Shown here: positions 34,744 through 43,078 of the stretch, piece after piece | Layout of the letters: every line of letters starts with the position of its first letter | Position numbering within the stretch: position 1 is the stretch's first letter | Origin: an uncultured cyanobacterium | GTDB taxonomy: Bacteria; Cyanobacteriota; Vampirovibrionia; Gastranaerophilales; Gastranaerophilaceae | Assembly: GCA_902495705.1 (NCBI GenBank) | Contig: CABUXT010000006.1 | Location: forward strand, 15,883-79,882 | Length of the DNA: 64,000 nt | Reading direction: 5' to 3' | The notes under the pieces: generated by a model | The model's input: only the letters and a program-made list of their open reading frames with translations | The model's database searches: none | What the model was told of the DNA's origin: nothing | Made by a program: the position numbers and the translations under genes

Positions 34744-35101
34744 TGTCATTCTGCGCTATTTTCTTTTCAACATGGATTTATCAATGATTGTATTTGCTAA
34801 ATTATCAATTGGAAAAGATTCTGAAATAAATTCAGAATGCCATAGACCTATTTGTTTAGTTACGCGCACTTGCCAAAATCCGCAGTTCAGAGTGACTGTT
34901 AAGTTTTTACAAAATCATGTCATTTCGAGGAAAGTTTGCAGACAAAGGCATCATTGGTCTTAACGGAGTGACGTGGTAATCCACAACAAGACTTGCAAGT
35001 TTTTGTCCCCCTCTCCCTAACCCTCAGCCATACGGCACGCAGTCTCACACAACTCGCGTTGCTCGTTGGTTCGGCTAGTGTTCCACAAGGGGCGAGGGAA
35101 C
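34744..35101. repeat. Cluster of decayed palindromic repeats
   Basis: This gene-free stretch contains remnants of at least three intergenic repeat types: GTCATTCTGCGC with a distant CGCAGTTCAGAGTGAC; GTCATTTCGAGG (about 34919) with GGAGTGACGTGGTAATCC (about 34965); and CCCCTCTCCCTAACCCTC (about 35009) with GGGGCGAGGGAAC (about 35090). The short ORFs across it are chance. G+C is visibly higher than in flanking DNA. Confidence 0.55.
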
Positions 35102-35142
35102 AAGTTCAGTAAGACTAATATGTCCTCATATCCTCACGCAAA

Positions 35143-35895
35143 TTACACCAATGACAAATTGTGTTCTGTCTTGTTTAATTTGCGCAATGTTTCAACTCTT
35201 TTTAAAACTCTATTCGCCTGTTCTCCATCTGGTTTAGCAGATAAATATTTTCTGTAATAGCGTTTAGCCTCGGTCTTTTTACCCAATTTGTCAAAACAAA
35301 ATCCGATATCTGAATATATTTTTGTATAATTCGGATTGATTTTCAACACGTCTAAATACAAGCCCAGTGCAGGTTTGTACATCTCCATTTTGATTAGCAA
35401 ATAAGATTTGCGCAAATATGCATTAATATATGTTGGAGAATTTTCGATAAGTTTTTGATAAATCATCAAAGCCATATCCGGTTCTTCGCACTGTTCATGT
35501 GCTAATCCTAACTGGTAAATCGCATCAGGATTATCCGGTTCCAATTGAATTGCTTGGATAAAACATTTGATTGCTTTGCAAGGGGTTTCATCTTTCAGGT
35601 GGCAAAGCCCAAGTTCGTAAAAAATATCAAATCTTTCAGGGTCGAGCAAAGCAGCTTTTTCAAGATTTTCGATAGCCTTTTTAAGTTTGCCCAAATTTTT
35701 GTAGCAAACACCAAGCCCAAGATAGGTATCAGCATTATTTCTATCCAACAAAACAGAATTTAAGTAACTGCCGACAGCTTCTTTGAACGAATCTTTTAAT
35801 CTGAGCATGTCTGCTTTTTCTCTAAATTTGTCAGGCAAATTTTTCGCAGAAACAGGGGTGCTCATATAACATGATTTAGTTTTTTCGCCGCTCAA
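35143..35895 (-). CDS. Tetratricopeptide-repeat protein
   Basis: A 250-aa protein built almost wholly from TPR units (about six, residues 24-230), for example 'ADTYLGLGVCYKNLGKLKKAIENLEKAALLDPE', 'FDIFYELGLCHLKDETPCKAIKCFIQAIQLEPDN', 'DAIYQLGLAHEQCEEPDMALMIYQKLIENSP'. No signal peptide, so a cytoplasmic scaffold. The start is TTG at 35895, favoured by AAAGGA 9 nt upstream; an ATG ten codons later lacks a ribosome site. Divergent from the 36015 operon. Confidence 0.85.
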   Translation of the reverse strand: MSGEKTKSCYMSTPVSAKNLPDKFREKADMLRLKDSFKEAVGSYLNSVLLDRNNADTYLGLGVCYKNLGKLKKAIENLEKAALLDPERFDIFYELGLCHLKDETPCKAIKCFIQAIQLEPDNPDAIYQLGLAHEQCEEPDMALMIYQKLIENSPTYINAYLRKSYLLIKMEMYKPALGLYLDVLKINPNYTKIYSDIGFCFDKLGKKTEAKRYYRKYLSAKPDGEQANRVLKRVETLRKLNKTEHNLSLV

Positions 35896-35999
35896 CTCTT
35901 TATTTCCTTTTCTCCATATATTTTAGATTTTTTTTCATGTTTGATGAACCATCGTTAGATTTAAAGATTAATCAATCATTGGATTTATTCTGACTATTG

Positions 36000-36008
36000 T
36001 GCTATAAA
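36000..36008 (+). promoter_or_regulatory. Extended -10, leaderless start of the 36015 gene
   Basis: TGCTATAAA ends 6 nt before the ATG at 36015. Another in-frame ATG at 35997 would overlap this box. Confidence 0.5.
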
Positions 36009-36014
36009 TTTAGT

Positions 36015-36842
36015 ATGAAAAAGTTGTTAATTTTATTAGGGATAATAAGTTTTTGCGCAGTACCTGCGATGGCTGTAGACGGTGAAGAAGTTCATCTCGG
36101 AACAGTTGAACAGGCAAGAATCGAATTGCCAAAAGTTGATTATAAGGGCAAAGATTCTCTTGTTATAAGTGAACAAGAAATCATGGACGAAATTATTAAA
36201 CTTCAAAAAGAAAAGGATATTGAAGATATTGATAATTTGTGGAAAGGAACTGTTGAAAACAATCAGGTCATTGGTTTTGCTCTGAAGAAATTAGCAACTC
36301 CGGAAAGTCAAAGACGAATCCATTCATCTTTGATGGCAAAGACTCTATCTGCAATTGTGTCCGGGGCGTCTCTTGCTCCTGCTTTGGTTGGGGCGGATTA
36401 CATGGTTCAATCAGGTTCTTATGCAGCAGGACGTATTGCACAAAACCTTTTGAACAGAAAAAATATTCCGCAAGAAGTTCCGCTAACTGATACGGAATTG
36501 ATTGAACTTGCAGGACTTGTTGAAAGTTTGCAAGATAAAATTATTAATGCGTATTACAACTACAAAGGTGCGTTAGGGCAGTTGAAAGAAGTGCGTTCTC
36601 GTGAGCTTTTGTATAGCAAAAACTATGGCAAAGCTATGGACGATGAGGATTTCTTAGAAATCGCAATATCATCTTCTTTATATAAAGATATGCAGCTTGA
36701 AGAATACAAATATACTCAAATGGCGAAAAAATACCATCTTGAATTGCAAAGACTTGCAGGGAAAAAAGTTGTGGACAGCTTGAATTTGTATCAATATAAT
36801 TATGATTCAGCGTTGATTGGAGGTAACAATGCTAAGAACTAA
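36015..36842 (+). CDS. Secreted helical protein, paralogue A
   Basis: The 275-aa exported protein has a signal peptide (residues 1-20, 'AMA'). It shares with the next gene the block 'IDNLWKGTVENNQVIGFALKKLATPESQ', a Gly/Ala/Ser-rich hydrophobic stretch, and 'DTELIELAGLVESLQDKIINAYYNYKGALGQLKEVR', which begins a long helical region. I recognise no family, though the helical part recalls the coiled-coil hairpins of TolC-type proteins. The downstream gene overlaps its last 14 bases. Start chosen for the signal peptide and the promoter position. Confidence 0.72.
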   Translation: MKKLLILLGIISFCAVPAMAVDGEEVHLGTVEQARIELPKVDYKGKDSLVISEQEIMDEIIKLQKEKDIEDIDNLWKGTVENNQVIGFALKKLATPESQRRIHSSLMAKTLSAIVSGASLAPALVGADYMVQSGSYAAGRIAQNLLNRKNIPQEVPLTDTELIELAGLVESLQDKIINAYYNYKGALGQLKEVRSRELLYSKNYGKAMDDEDFLEIAISSSLYKDMQLEEYKYTQMAKKYHLELQRLAGKKVVDSLNLYQYNYDSALIGGNNAKN

Positions 36843-38349
36843 AATGTTACTTATGTCTGTAATTTTAGGAATTTCAATTGTTCCTGCGTTTGCTGTTGAA
36901 ACTCTTGACAGTTTAGAATTTCCAAAACCTCCGGCTTATCGTGTCGGAATTTCAGAACTGCCTGAAACTCAATATGTTCAAGCCACTCAAGATAGAAATA
37001 AAATTGAGAAAAAATATGCAAAGCTTGATGAAGTTCCTGATGCAGGGATAGCCGATATGACTTATGCTGATTTGAGTATAAAAAGATTATCAAAAGAAAT
37101 TGCACAAGATTTGGAATTTGAAGAACAAGATATGGTTTCAGATTTGTCATTGTTGTGGCAAGGTGCTGCAATGCAAAGTGATACCATAAATTTTGCCCTA
37201 TATAAACTTGCAAATCCTGATGCCGACAAACCTGATGAAAAATCTATCAAAAAAGTTTTATCAACAATTGCAAGCATGTCAACTTTGGTCGGTGCAAGTA
37301 TGGGCAGTCCTGTGATGGCAGGTTCTTCTCTTATCGGTGGAAATATCTTGGGGATTATGTCACAAGATACCAAGGCGCTTAATTACAAGTACACAAGGGT
37401 TACTGATGCCGATATGATTATTTTAATCAGAAAGGTTGAAGATTTACAGCAAAAAGCTGTGGATTTGTATTATGACTATATGAGCGCAAAACGCCAATTA
37501 GAGTTTACAAACGAATTGGTTGCAGAGCGTCAGCGCAAATTTGAACTTGCACAGAAAAATAATGCACCGCGTGAATTGATTGTTATAACAGATGCTTATT
37601 ACCGTACAGCTTTAGATAAACAAAGAACTGCAAAATCTGAGTTTTTCTCAAAACGTGCAGCACTTGAACAATTTGTCGGAAATGAAACTTTCGTACAGTT
37701 TGAATCCGAGTTAGCTGCAAGAGACAAAGGCGAGACAACTAAAACTGCGAAATCAGAAGACACTACACAAAATTCTACAGAACAAGAGTCTGAATACAAT
37801 AACACAATCCAAAATGTTGAGCAGTATACAAATAACCTGCAACAAGCTCAAACAGTAGATTTTGAATCTGATAATGCGGTTTCAAATATTCAAAAGCATG
37901 TGGAAGAACCTGCACCGTTTTCATTTGTACAAGAGGACGAAGAGTCGGTTACAACAGGGTCTTCATCAAATATAGAAAATGAGGACAAGCCAAAACACAA
38001 ACTTTTCAAGAAAACTAAAAAAGAAAAAGTGGTTAAAGAAGAAACTACAAAAACTGTAGCACCTGAAAAAAAATATCCGAAAAATTCTACAAAAGATTTG
38101 ATATTTTTACATGGACAAGACAAACATTCTGTTCAGTCTCCGTTATCCAAAAAGACACAAACCCAAACAACAACTGACAATAATCAGGTTCAAATTTCAC
38201 AACCTGCAAGTTTTTCAAGACCACAAACAGTTGATACAATGGGCTTGCCTCCACTTGATGAAATTAGAGTTCCTGACCTGACTCCTAACGGTTATTCAAT
38301 TTATTCCGAATATTATGGAGAAACTAATGACAGTTCACCTTCCTTATAA
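36829..38349 (+). CDS. Secreted helical protein, paralogue B, with long disordered tail
   Basis: A 506-aa exported protein: signal peptide (residues 1-22, 'AFA'), then the homologous block 'SLLWQGAAMQSDTINFALYKLANP', a Gly/Ser/Met hydrophobic segment, and long helices 'ADMIILIRKVEDLQQKAVDLYYDYMSAKRQL' and 'YYRTALDKQRTAKSEFFSKRAALEQFVG'. The latter ends like TolC helix pairs ('A...L..FVG'). From about residue 300 the protein is low-complexity, Gln/Thr/Lys/Glu-rich and probably disordered. GGAGG 5 nt before the ATG sets this start. Perhaps a periplasm-spanning or outer-membrane-associated partner of paralogue A. Confidence 0.72.
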   Translation: MLRTKMLLMSVILGISIVPAFAVETLDSLEFPKPPAYRVGISELPETQYVQATQDRNKIEKKYAKLDEVPDAGIADMTYADLSIKRLSKEIAQDLEFEEQDMVSDLSLLWQGAAMQSDTINFALYKLANPDADKPDEKSIKKVLSTIASMSTLVGASMGSPVMAGSSLIGGNILGIMSQDTKALNYKYTRVTDADMIILIRKVEDLQQKAVDLYYDYMSAKRQLEFTNELVAERQRKFELAQKNNAPRELIVITDAYYRTALDKQRTAKSEFFSKRAALEQFVGNETFVQFESELAARDKGETTKTAKSEDTTQNSTEQESEYNNTIQNVEQYTNNLQQAQTVDFESDNAVSNIQKHVEEPAPFSFVQEDEESVTTGSSSNIENEDKPKHKLFKKTKKEKVVKEETTKTVAPEKKYPKNSTKDLIFLHGQDKHSVQSPLSKKTQTQTTTDNNQVQISQPASFSRPQTVDTMGLPPLDEIRVPDLTPNGYSIYSEYYGETNDSSPSL

Positions 38350-38977
38350 AGTCTATTCAGGTCAAGTGAATATGGATATTGATGCTCAGTTGCTTAATTC
38401 TGCAATTGAGTCAGGCTCTAGTGAACCTGTTTTTAGGTTGTATGGGTGGAATCCGCCTTGCATTTCTTTAGGGCGAAATCAGAAAGATGACTTTTTAGAT
38501 AGAGAATTTCTAAAATCGCATAATATTGATGTTGTGCGCAGATTGACAGGAGGTCGTGCACTTTTGCATGACAATGAAATTACGTATAGTTTTGTCTGTC
38601 CTGAAAGTTATCTGAAAAACGGTCAGCATGTGGTTTCTTCTTATAAAGAAATTTCTCAAATTTTGATAGGCAAATTTAAACTGTTAGGAATAGAGCTTGA
38701 TTTCGGAACTTCAAAAGCTGTTAAAACAGGATTTGATTATTGTATGCTGATTTCAACAGGTGCTGATTTGTGTTACAAAAATAAAAAACTTATCGGTTCT
38801 GCACAGTGCCGCAAAAACGGATATATCCTGCAACATGGGTCAATTCTTTATGATTATGATAGAAATTTATTAGAACAAATTTTTAAGGAAGATATTGATT
38901 GTGGTGAAATTACGACAATCAAAGAAATTAATCCGAAATTGACAAAAGAAGAAATTATTGAGATACTAAGTACATAA
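38327..38977 (+). CDS. Lipoate-protein ligase / octanoyltransferase family protein
   Basis: A 216-aa protein of the BPL_LplA_LipB fold: 'RLYGWNPPCISLGRNQ', the signature 'VRRLTGGRALLHDNEITYSFV' (about residues 70-90), and the Lys-containing 'NKKLIGSAQCRKNGYILQHGSILYD'. It fits LipM/LplA-type enzymes that attach octanoyl or lipoyl groups to 2-oxoacid dehydrogenase or glycine-cleavage domains. GGAG 6 nt before the ATG at 38327 makes this start better than the ATG four codons upstream, which overlaps more of the previous gene. The overlap suggests coupling, though no functional link is obvious. Confidence 0.88.
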   Translation: MTVHLPYKVYSGQVNMDIDAQLLNSAIESGSSEPVFRLYGWNPPCISLGRNQKDDFLDREFLKSHNIDVVRRLTGGRALLHDNEITYSFVCPESYLKNGQHVVSSYKEISQILIGKFKLLGIELDFGTSKAVKTGFDYCMLISTGADLCYKNKKLIGSAQCRKNGYILQHGSILYDYDRNLLEQIFKEDIDCGEITTIKEINPKLTKEEIIEILST

Positions 38978-38996
38978 ACTAATGCAGAGGTCTTGG

Positions 38997-39752
38997 ATGA
39001 AAAAACGAAACGGTGTAACTCAAACACAAACTTTGTTAATCATGGGTATTGTTTTTTTATTTTTGTTTGCTTGTCTTGCAGTACCTTTTTACAATTCGTA
39101 TAAACAGAAAAAAGCTTTGTCTCAGTTGATGAAAGTTTATGCAACTTTGGTTCAGGCAAATAGAAACTATGCATATATTACAGGTTCAAATTTGGATGAA
39201 TATGATATGAACTTGCCGGTAAATACTTTTGCTGAAACCTATTTTACACCGTATTTTGAAATTCAATCTTACTGCAAAGGTAGCCAAAATGATTGTTGGG
39301 ACTCTCCCCAATATACAGATTTAAAGAAAAATAAATTTTTTGATAAATCTTTGTACAGTATTATTTTGCCTGACAAAACCGTTATCGGATTTAGCAAAAA
39401 CAAACAGCATTTAGTCACTGCAATCATAGATGTAGACGGCCCTGTCGGAGAAAATAAACTTGGCAAAGACGTTTTTGTAATGTATTTTTACAACAATCAA
39501 CAACGACCTGATATTTGTGATGAAGAAGTTTATAAAAAACAAGAGATTAAAAATGGTATACATTTGGGCGGATTTGATAAATGCGGAATCCCTCAAGATG
39601 TGTATGATTACAACCAATTAAGCAGTAAAAAATTTGAAGATGGTTGTAACAAATTCTCACCCAAAAGTGTGTACGGAAATGGCGTAGGTTCGGCGTGTTT
39701 AGCCTTTATAAAAGCATCCAATTGGACTATTGATAAAAAATACCCTTGGTAG
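38997..39752 (+). CDS. Prepilin-like protein 3 lacking the Glu+5
   Basis: A 251-aa protein with the architecture of the other prepilins here: a short basic leader (MKKRNG), a hydrophobic helix ('VTQTQTLLIMGIVFLFLFACLAVPFYNSYKQKKALSQLMKVYATLVQA') and a globular domain with 'AIIDVDGPVGENKLGKDVFVMYFY', cysteine pairs and a terminal 'GSACLAFIKASNW' like prepilin 1. The usual FTLAE is replaced by VTQTQ, so Phe+1 and Glu+5 are absent. It may be a pilus-tip (GspK/PilX-like) minor pilin. AGAGG 6 nt before the ATG at 38997 sets the start. Confidence 0.78.
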   Translation: MKKRNGVTQTQTLLIMGIVFLFLFACLAVPFYNSYKQKKALSQLMKVYATLVQANRNYAYITGSNLDEYDMNLPVNTFAETYFTPYFEIQSYCKGSQNDCWDSPQYTDLKKNKFFDKSLYSIILPDKTVIGFSKNKQHLVTAIIDVDGPVGENKLGKDVFVMYFYNNQQRPDICDEEVYKKQEIKNGIHLGGFDKCGIPQDVYDYNQLSSKKFEDGCNKFSPKSVYGNGVGSACLAFIKASNWTIDKKYPW

Positions 39753-39758
39753 TATAAT
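39730..39758 (+). promoter_or_regulatory. Promoter of the nucleotidyltransferase gene
   Basis: TTGATA, a 17-nt spacer and TATAAT; the -10 lies immediately after the stop codon of the prepilin-like gene. It implies a leader of about 28 nt before the ATG at 39793 and excludes the in-frame ATG at 39730. Confidence 0.6.
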
Positions 39759-39792
39759 TGGCTCAGCAAGACAGATTAGGGATTATAGCAAG

Positions 39793-40791
39793 ATGAAAAA
39801 AAGTTTAAAAGCGATGGTAATGGCAGCAGGCATGGGGTCTCGATTAGAACCTTTGACATTATCTGTTCCAAAACCACTTATTCCGGTGATGAATCAGCCG
39901 TTGATGGATATCATTTTAACCCAGTTGAATGAACTTGGGGTAAAAGATGTCATTTCCAATACTTATTATCTTGCTGACAAAATTATAGACAGATACAAAA
40001 AAAATAACCTTGGTATAAACTTTAATTATATCAAAGAAACCGCTCTATCAGGCACTGCAGGTGGTGTAAAAAAATGCCAATATTTCTTCAATGAAGGGGA
40101 AGATTTTATCGTTATGTCAGGCGATGTGTTGACCAATGCCGAAATCGAAGAAGGAATAAAAATTCATAAAGAATCAGGCGCAATTGCAACAATAGGAGTA
40201 AAACAAGTTCCACATGAATTAGTTTCTCATTTTGGTGTTGTTGTAACTGATGACAACGGCTATATCAAAGAATTTCAAGAAAAACCGTCACTTGATGAGG
40301 CAAAAAGCAATTTAATCAATACAGGAATTTATATATTCAATTACAAAATTTTTGATTATATTCCTGAAAATACTTTTTACGATTTTGCTAAAAATGTGTT
40401 TCCTCAATTGCTCGAAGAAGGTCAAATCAATACGTTTGAGGTGAACGGTTATTGGAACGATATTGGAACGATTGAACAGTATAAACAATCTATGCAGGAT
40501 ATTTTTAACGGCAAATGTAAAATTAAGATGCCAAAAATTATTGATACAAATTTAGGCTCTTATATCAAAGGGGATTCTAAAATCCCATCAACCGTCAGAT
40601 TTATGGGGAATTCTGTCATCGGTAATAATTGCAAACTTGGCGAATATATTATGCTAGACAATTGTATAGTCTTAGATAATGCAGAAGTTCCGACAGGGAC
40701 AGAACTTTGCAATTGCATAATTATGCCAACGTCTAAAGAATTACAAAATCATCGTGCAAAAGTTCAAGACAAAAACATGATTACAGTATAA
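39793..40791 (+). CDS. Sugar-1-phosphate nucleotidyltransferase (GCD1-like)
   Basis: A 332-aa protein with an N-terminal nucleotidyltransferase domain: 'MVMAAGMGSRLEPLTLSVPKPLIPVMNQPLMDIIL', 'FIVMSGDVLTN', 'FQEKPSLDEAKSNLINTGIYIF' and 'GYWNDIGTIEQY', as in mannose-1-phosphate guanylyltransferases and glucose-1-phosphate thymidylyl/uridylyltransferases. A short left-handed beta-helix-like tail ('NSVIGNNCKLGEYIMLDNCIVLDNAEV') follows. It would make NDP-sugars for glycan synthesis. The start at 39793 matches the family N-terminus and follows a good promoter. Confidence 0.9.
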   Translation: MKKSLKAMVMAAGMGSRLEPLTLSVPKPLIPVMNQPLMDIILTQLNELGVKDVISNTYYLADKIIDRYKKNNLGINFNYIKETALSGTAGGVKKCQYFFNEGEDFIVMSGDVLTNAEIEEGIKIHKESGAIATIGVKQVPHELVSHFGVVVTDDNGYIKEFQEKPSLDEAKSNLINTGIYIFNYKIFDYIPENTFYDFAKNVFPQLLEEGQINTFEVNGYWNDIGTIEQYKQSMQDIFNGKCKIKMPKIIDTNLGSYIKGDSKIPSTVRFMGNSVIGNNCKLGEYIMLDNCIVLDNAEVPTGTELCNCIIMPTSKELQNHRAKVQDKNMITV

Positions 40792-40874
40792 TTAAGAACT
40801 TGATTTTTTGAAATTTTGATGATAGATTTAGTAAAGAGGTTGCAAGGTTTTGTAGCTTTAATTATATCGTTGTT

Positions 40875-40946
<72 letters not shown>

Positions 40947-40950
40947 TTAA

Positions 40951-40981
40951 AATAACCTCCATTACTGGAGGTTATTTTTTT
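40951..40981. terminator. Terminator after tRNA(CAT)
   Basis: AATAACCTCC-ATTACT-GGAGGTTATT followed by a T-run. It may also serve the convergent XRE gene, whose stop is at 40983. Confidence 0.9.
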
Positions 40982-40982
40982 A

Positions 40983-41192
40983 TTATTCAAAATCAGTTAA
41001 TTTATTAAACCCAACATCTAAAGCATCCGCAATTGCAAATAATTTTTTAAGGCTAATATTTTTCTGTCCATTTTCGACTCTCGTGATATATTCTCTTGAT
41101 AAATCGACCATTTCCGCCAATTTCTCCTGAGAAATATTTTTAGACCTACGATAATATGAGATGTTTTTACCCAACAATTTTAGCCTTGACAT
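40983..41192 (-). CDS. XRE-family HTH regulator
   Basis: A 69-aa complete Cro/C1-type domain: 'LGKNISYYRRSKNISQEKLAEMVDLSREYITRVENGQKNISLKKLFAIADALDVGFNKL'. No other domain. Two copies of a 15-16 bp repeat (GTGACCTATTT...CC on the plus strand) flank its -10 region, so autoregulation is likely. It is convergent with the tRNA gene; the next gene upstream on the same strand (SDR) is 134 nt away. Confidence 0.88.
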   Translation of the reverse strand: MSRLKLLGKNISYYRRSKNISQEKLAEMVDLSREYITRVENGQKNISLKKLFAIADALDVGFNKLTDFE

Positions 41193-41242
41193 GTGACCTA
41201 TTTTGCCCTAAAGTTATAATCATTTCAGTGACCTATTTGTCC
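41193..41242 (-). promoter_or_regulatory. Direct-repeat operator around the XRE promoter
   Basis: GTGACCTATTTTGCCC (41193-41208) and GTGACCTATTTGTCC (41228-41242) are direct repeats 35 nt apart, one at the start codon and one in the -35 region. A minus-strand TATAAC (41213-41218) lies between them. Confidence 0.5.
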
Positions 41243-41325
41243 GAGTGGGAAATTTATTCTAGGTTTCTGACTATGGCATTGTCGGCGAATTTGAAAATTT
41301 CAAATTCGCCGACTTTTAAAATAAC

Positions 41326-42165
41326 TTATTTCTCTTCTTTCGGTTTTAATTCTCCATAAAAATACGCAGCTGTTGCACCACCATCAATTAAGAAATCTGA
41401 ACCTGAAATAAAATCGGCTTTTTCTGTTAGTAAAAGTTCTGCAACATTTGCAACTTCATCTGCTGTCCCAGGTCTTCCTGTAGGACATTTTGCAAACATA
41501 TTTTTATAAAAATCGCCTCTAATTCCGTTAAATTCGTCAATAGCAAGAGGCGTTACAATAATCCCCGGAGATATTGAATTTAGTCTTGCTCCACGTTTTC
41601 CCCATTTCACAGCTTCTGCCATAACTCTTTTAACATTACATCTTTTTGCCATTTGGTATGCGTGAAGAGTATTTTTTATATTTTCAGGTTTTAAAATTTC
41701 CAAATTCAATAGATTTTCAGTCGGAGTGCAAGCCAATTGCTCATCTTCTTGCGGTGTGAGTGCAGACATTCTGTACCCGCTTTGAGAGGATATTGTTATT
41801 CCGCGCCCTCCGGTTTTAATTACTTTTCCTACTTCTTCTAATAATACAGCTGTTCCGTATAGGTCAACTTTGAGTATTGTTTCAATTGATGCCTGACTTG
41901 GAGAAACTCCGGCAGAATTGATTAATGTAGAAATTTCGCCATATTTTTGTCCTGTTTCAATTAGGTTTAGTATAGAATCGTGATTTGATATATCACACTC
42001 AACAGGTTCAATGTCAAAACCTACATTGGTCATTATTTCCGCAATGTTTTTTGCATTTTTCAGGCTCTTATCACCAACTATAATTTTTTTGTTAAATCCA
42101 ATACGTCGAGCAATAGCCATTCCAATCTGCCCTGCTCCGGTCCATAAAACTACATCTTTTGTCAT
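41326..42165 (-). CDS. Short-chain dehydrogenase/reductase
   Basis: A 279-aa NAD(P)-dependent SDR. It has a Rossmann glycine motif variant 'WTGAGQIGMAIARRIG' (normally TGxxxGxG), 'IIVGDKSLKNAK', 'LINSAGVSP' (NNAG equivalent), Ser in 'ITISSQSGYRM', 'YQMAKRCNVKRVMAEAVKWGKRGARLNSISPGIIVTPLA' holding YxxxK, and the C-terminal 'ADFISGSDFLIDGGATAAYFYG'. Catalytic residues are present; substrate unknown. Start at 42165 rather than 20 codons upstream because GGAG lies 8 nt before it. It faces away from the TetR efflux operon. Confidence 0.9.
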   Translation of the reverse strand: MTKDVVLWTGAGQIGMAIARRIGFNKKIIVGDKSLKNAKNIAEIMTNVGFDIEPVECDISNHDSILNLIETGQKYGEISTLINSAGVSPSQASIETILKVDLYGTAVLLEEVGKVIKTGGRGITISSQSGYRMSALTPQEDEQLACTPTENLLNLEILKPENIKNTLHAYQMAKRCNVKRVMAEAVKWGKRGARLNSISPGIIVTPLAIDEFNGIRGDFYKNMFAKCPTGRPGTADEVANVAELLLTEKADFISGSDFLIDGGATAAYFYGELKPKEEK

Positions 42166-42404
42166 TATTTCTGCTCCTTTAGTTTGTTTTCTAAATAAAA
42201 TATACACCTTGAGAGCAAGTATCAAGCAAGTGTGTTTTAATATTTATTTACAATTTATGCCCCACGCTGAATAATAGGCAAAAACTATAGCAACGTCAAA
42301 CAAAACCAACACCAATATTTTAATTCTCAATTATATTTTTTGTATTTTTCCATATATTTTCTGTGGTTTGATTTTCTTGAATCACTATAGATTTATAACT
42401 TTAC

Positions 42405-42433
42405 TTGACTAAATCAAACGTTTGTTTTATAAC
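42405..42433 (+). promoter_or_regulatory. Promoter with TetR-type operator in the spacer
   Basis: TTGACT (42405-42410), a 17-nt spacer and TATAAC (42428-42433). The perfect palindrome CAAACGTTTG (42415-42424) is centred in the spacer, so a bound repressor would block RNA polymerase. It precedes the tetR-led efflux operon. Confidence 0.65.
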
Positions 42434-42457
42434 TTTAGTATAGAACTGGAGACTTGC

Positions 42458-43078
42458 ATGGAAAAAGATGAAAATTCAAAGCAAAAGATATTAAATTCGG
42501 CAATTAAACTCTTTGCAAATAAAGGGTTTGATACGGTTAGTGTTAGAGAAATCTGCAAGGATGCAGGAGTAAATTTATGCATGATTTCTTATTATTTTGG
42601 AGGAAAAAAAGAACTCTACAAGGCAATTATTGACAACCTAATAGAAAAACAAACTCAATACGCCAATACCTTTTTAGATTTATCGATTGAGCCAAAAACA
42701 CTCGCAAAACAAGAACAAATTGATTTGTTACTTTTGATTTTGGACAAATTTGTTGACTTTTTCTATTCCAAAATTTCAAGCGATTTGATTTTACTTTTAT
42801 TAAAGGAACAACAAAATCCTGAAAACAACTTCAATTCACCTGTATTTAATTATTTACGCAAAGTTATTTCTGCAGTATTTAATTTGGAAATAAATTCTAA
42901 AGAATCAGTTTATCAAACATTATTTATAATTTCGCAATTAAATTCACCAAAGATTTTCCCTGCGTTTTCACTTCGCCTACTTGGTCAAGATACATTTAAT
43001 CAAGAAGATATTAAAATCATAAGAAATAATATAAAACTTTACATCAATTTAATATTAAAGGAGAAGAAAATTGTTTAA
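42458..43078 (+). CDS. TetR-family transcriptional regulator
   Basis: A 206-aa repressor. N-terminal TetR HTH: 'KQKILNSAIKLFANKGFDTVSVREICKDAGVNLCMISYYFGGKKELYKAII' (residues 9-58). The C-terminal ligand-binding domain (DUF1956/CerR-like in look) is helical. GGAG 6 nt before the ATG at 42458 sets the start. First gene of the operon tetR-tolC-hlyD-ABC-permease-permease, reached through a promoter with a palindromic operator, implying autorepression relieved by an exported substrate. Confidence 0.9.
   Translation: MEKDENSKQKILNSAIKLFANKGFDTVSVREICKDAGVNLCMISYYFGGKKELYKAIIDNLIEKQTQYANTFLDLSIEPKTLAKQEQIDLLLLILDKFVDFFYSKISSDLILLLLKEQQNPENNFNSPVFNYLRKVISAVFNLEINSKESVYQTLFIISQLNSPKIFPAFSLRLLGQDTFNQEDIKIIRNNIKLYINLILKEKKIV

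Noticed and set aside
34772..34963. 63-codon plus-strand ORF
   Set aside because: Lies inside the decayed repeat cluster and has no ribosome site.
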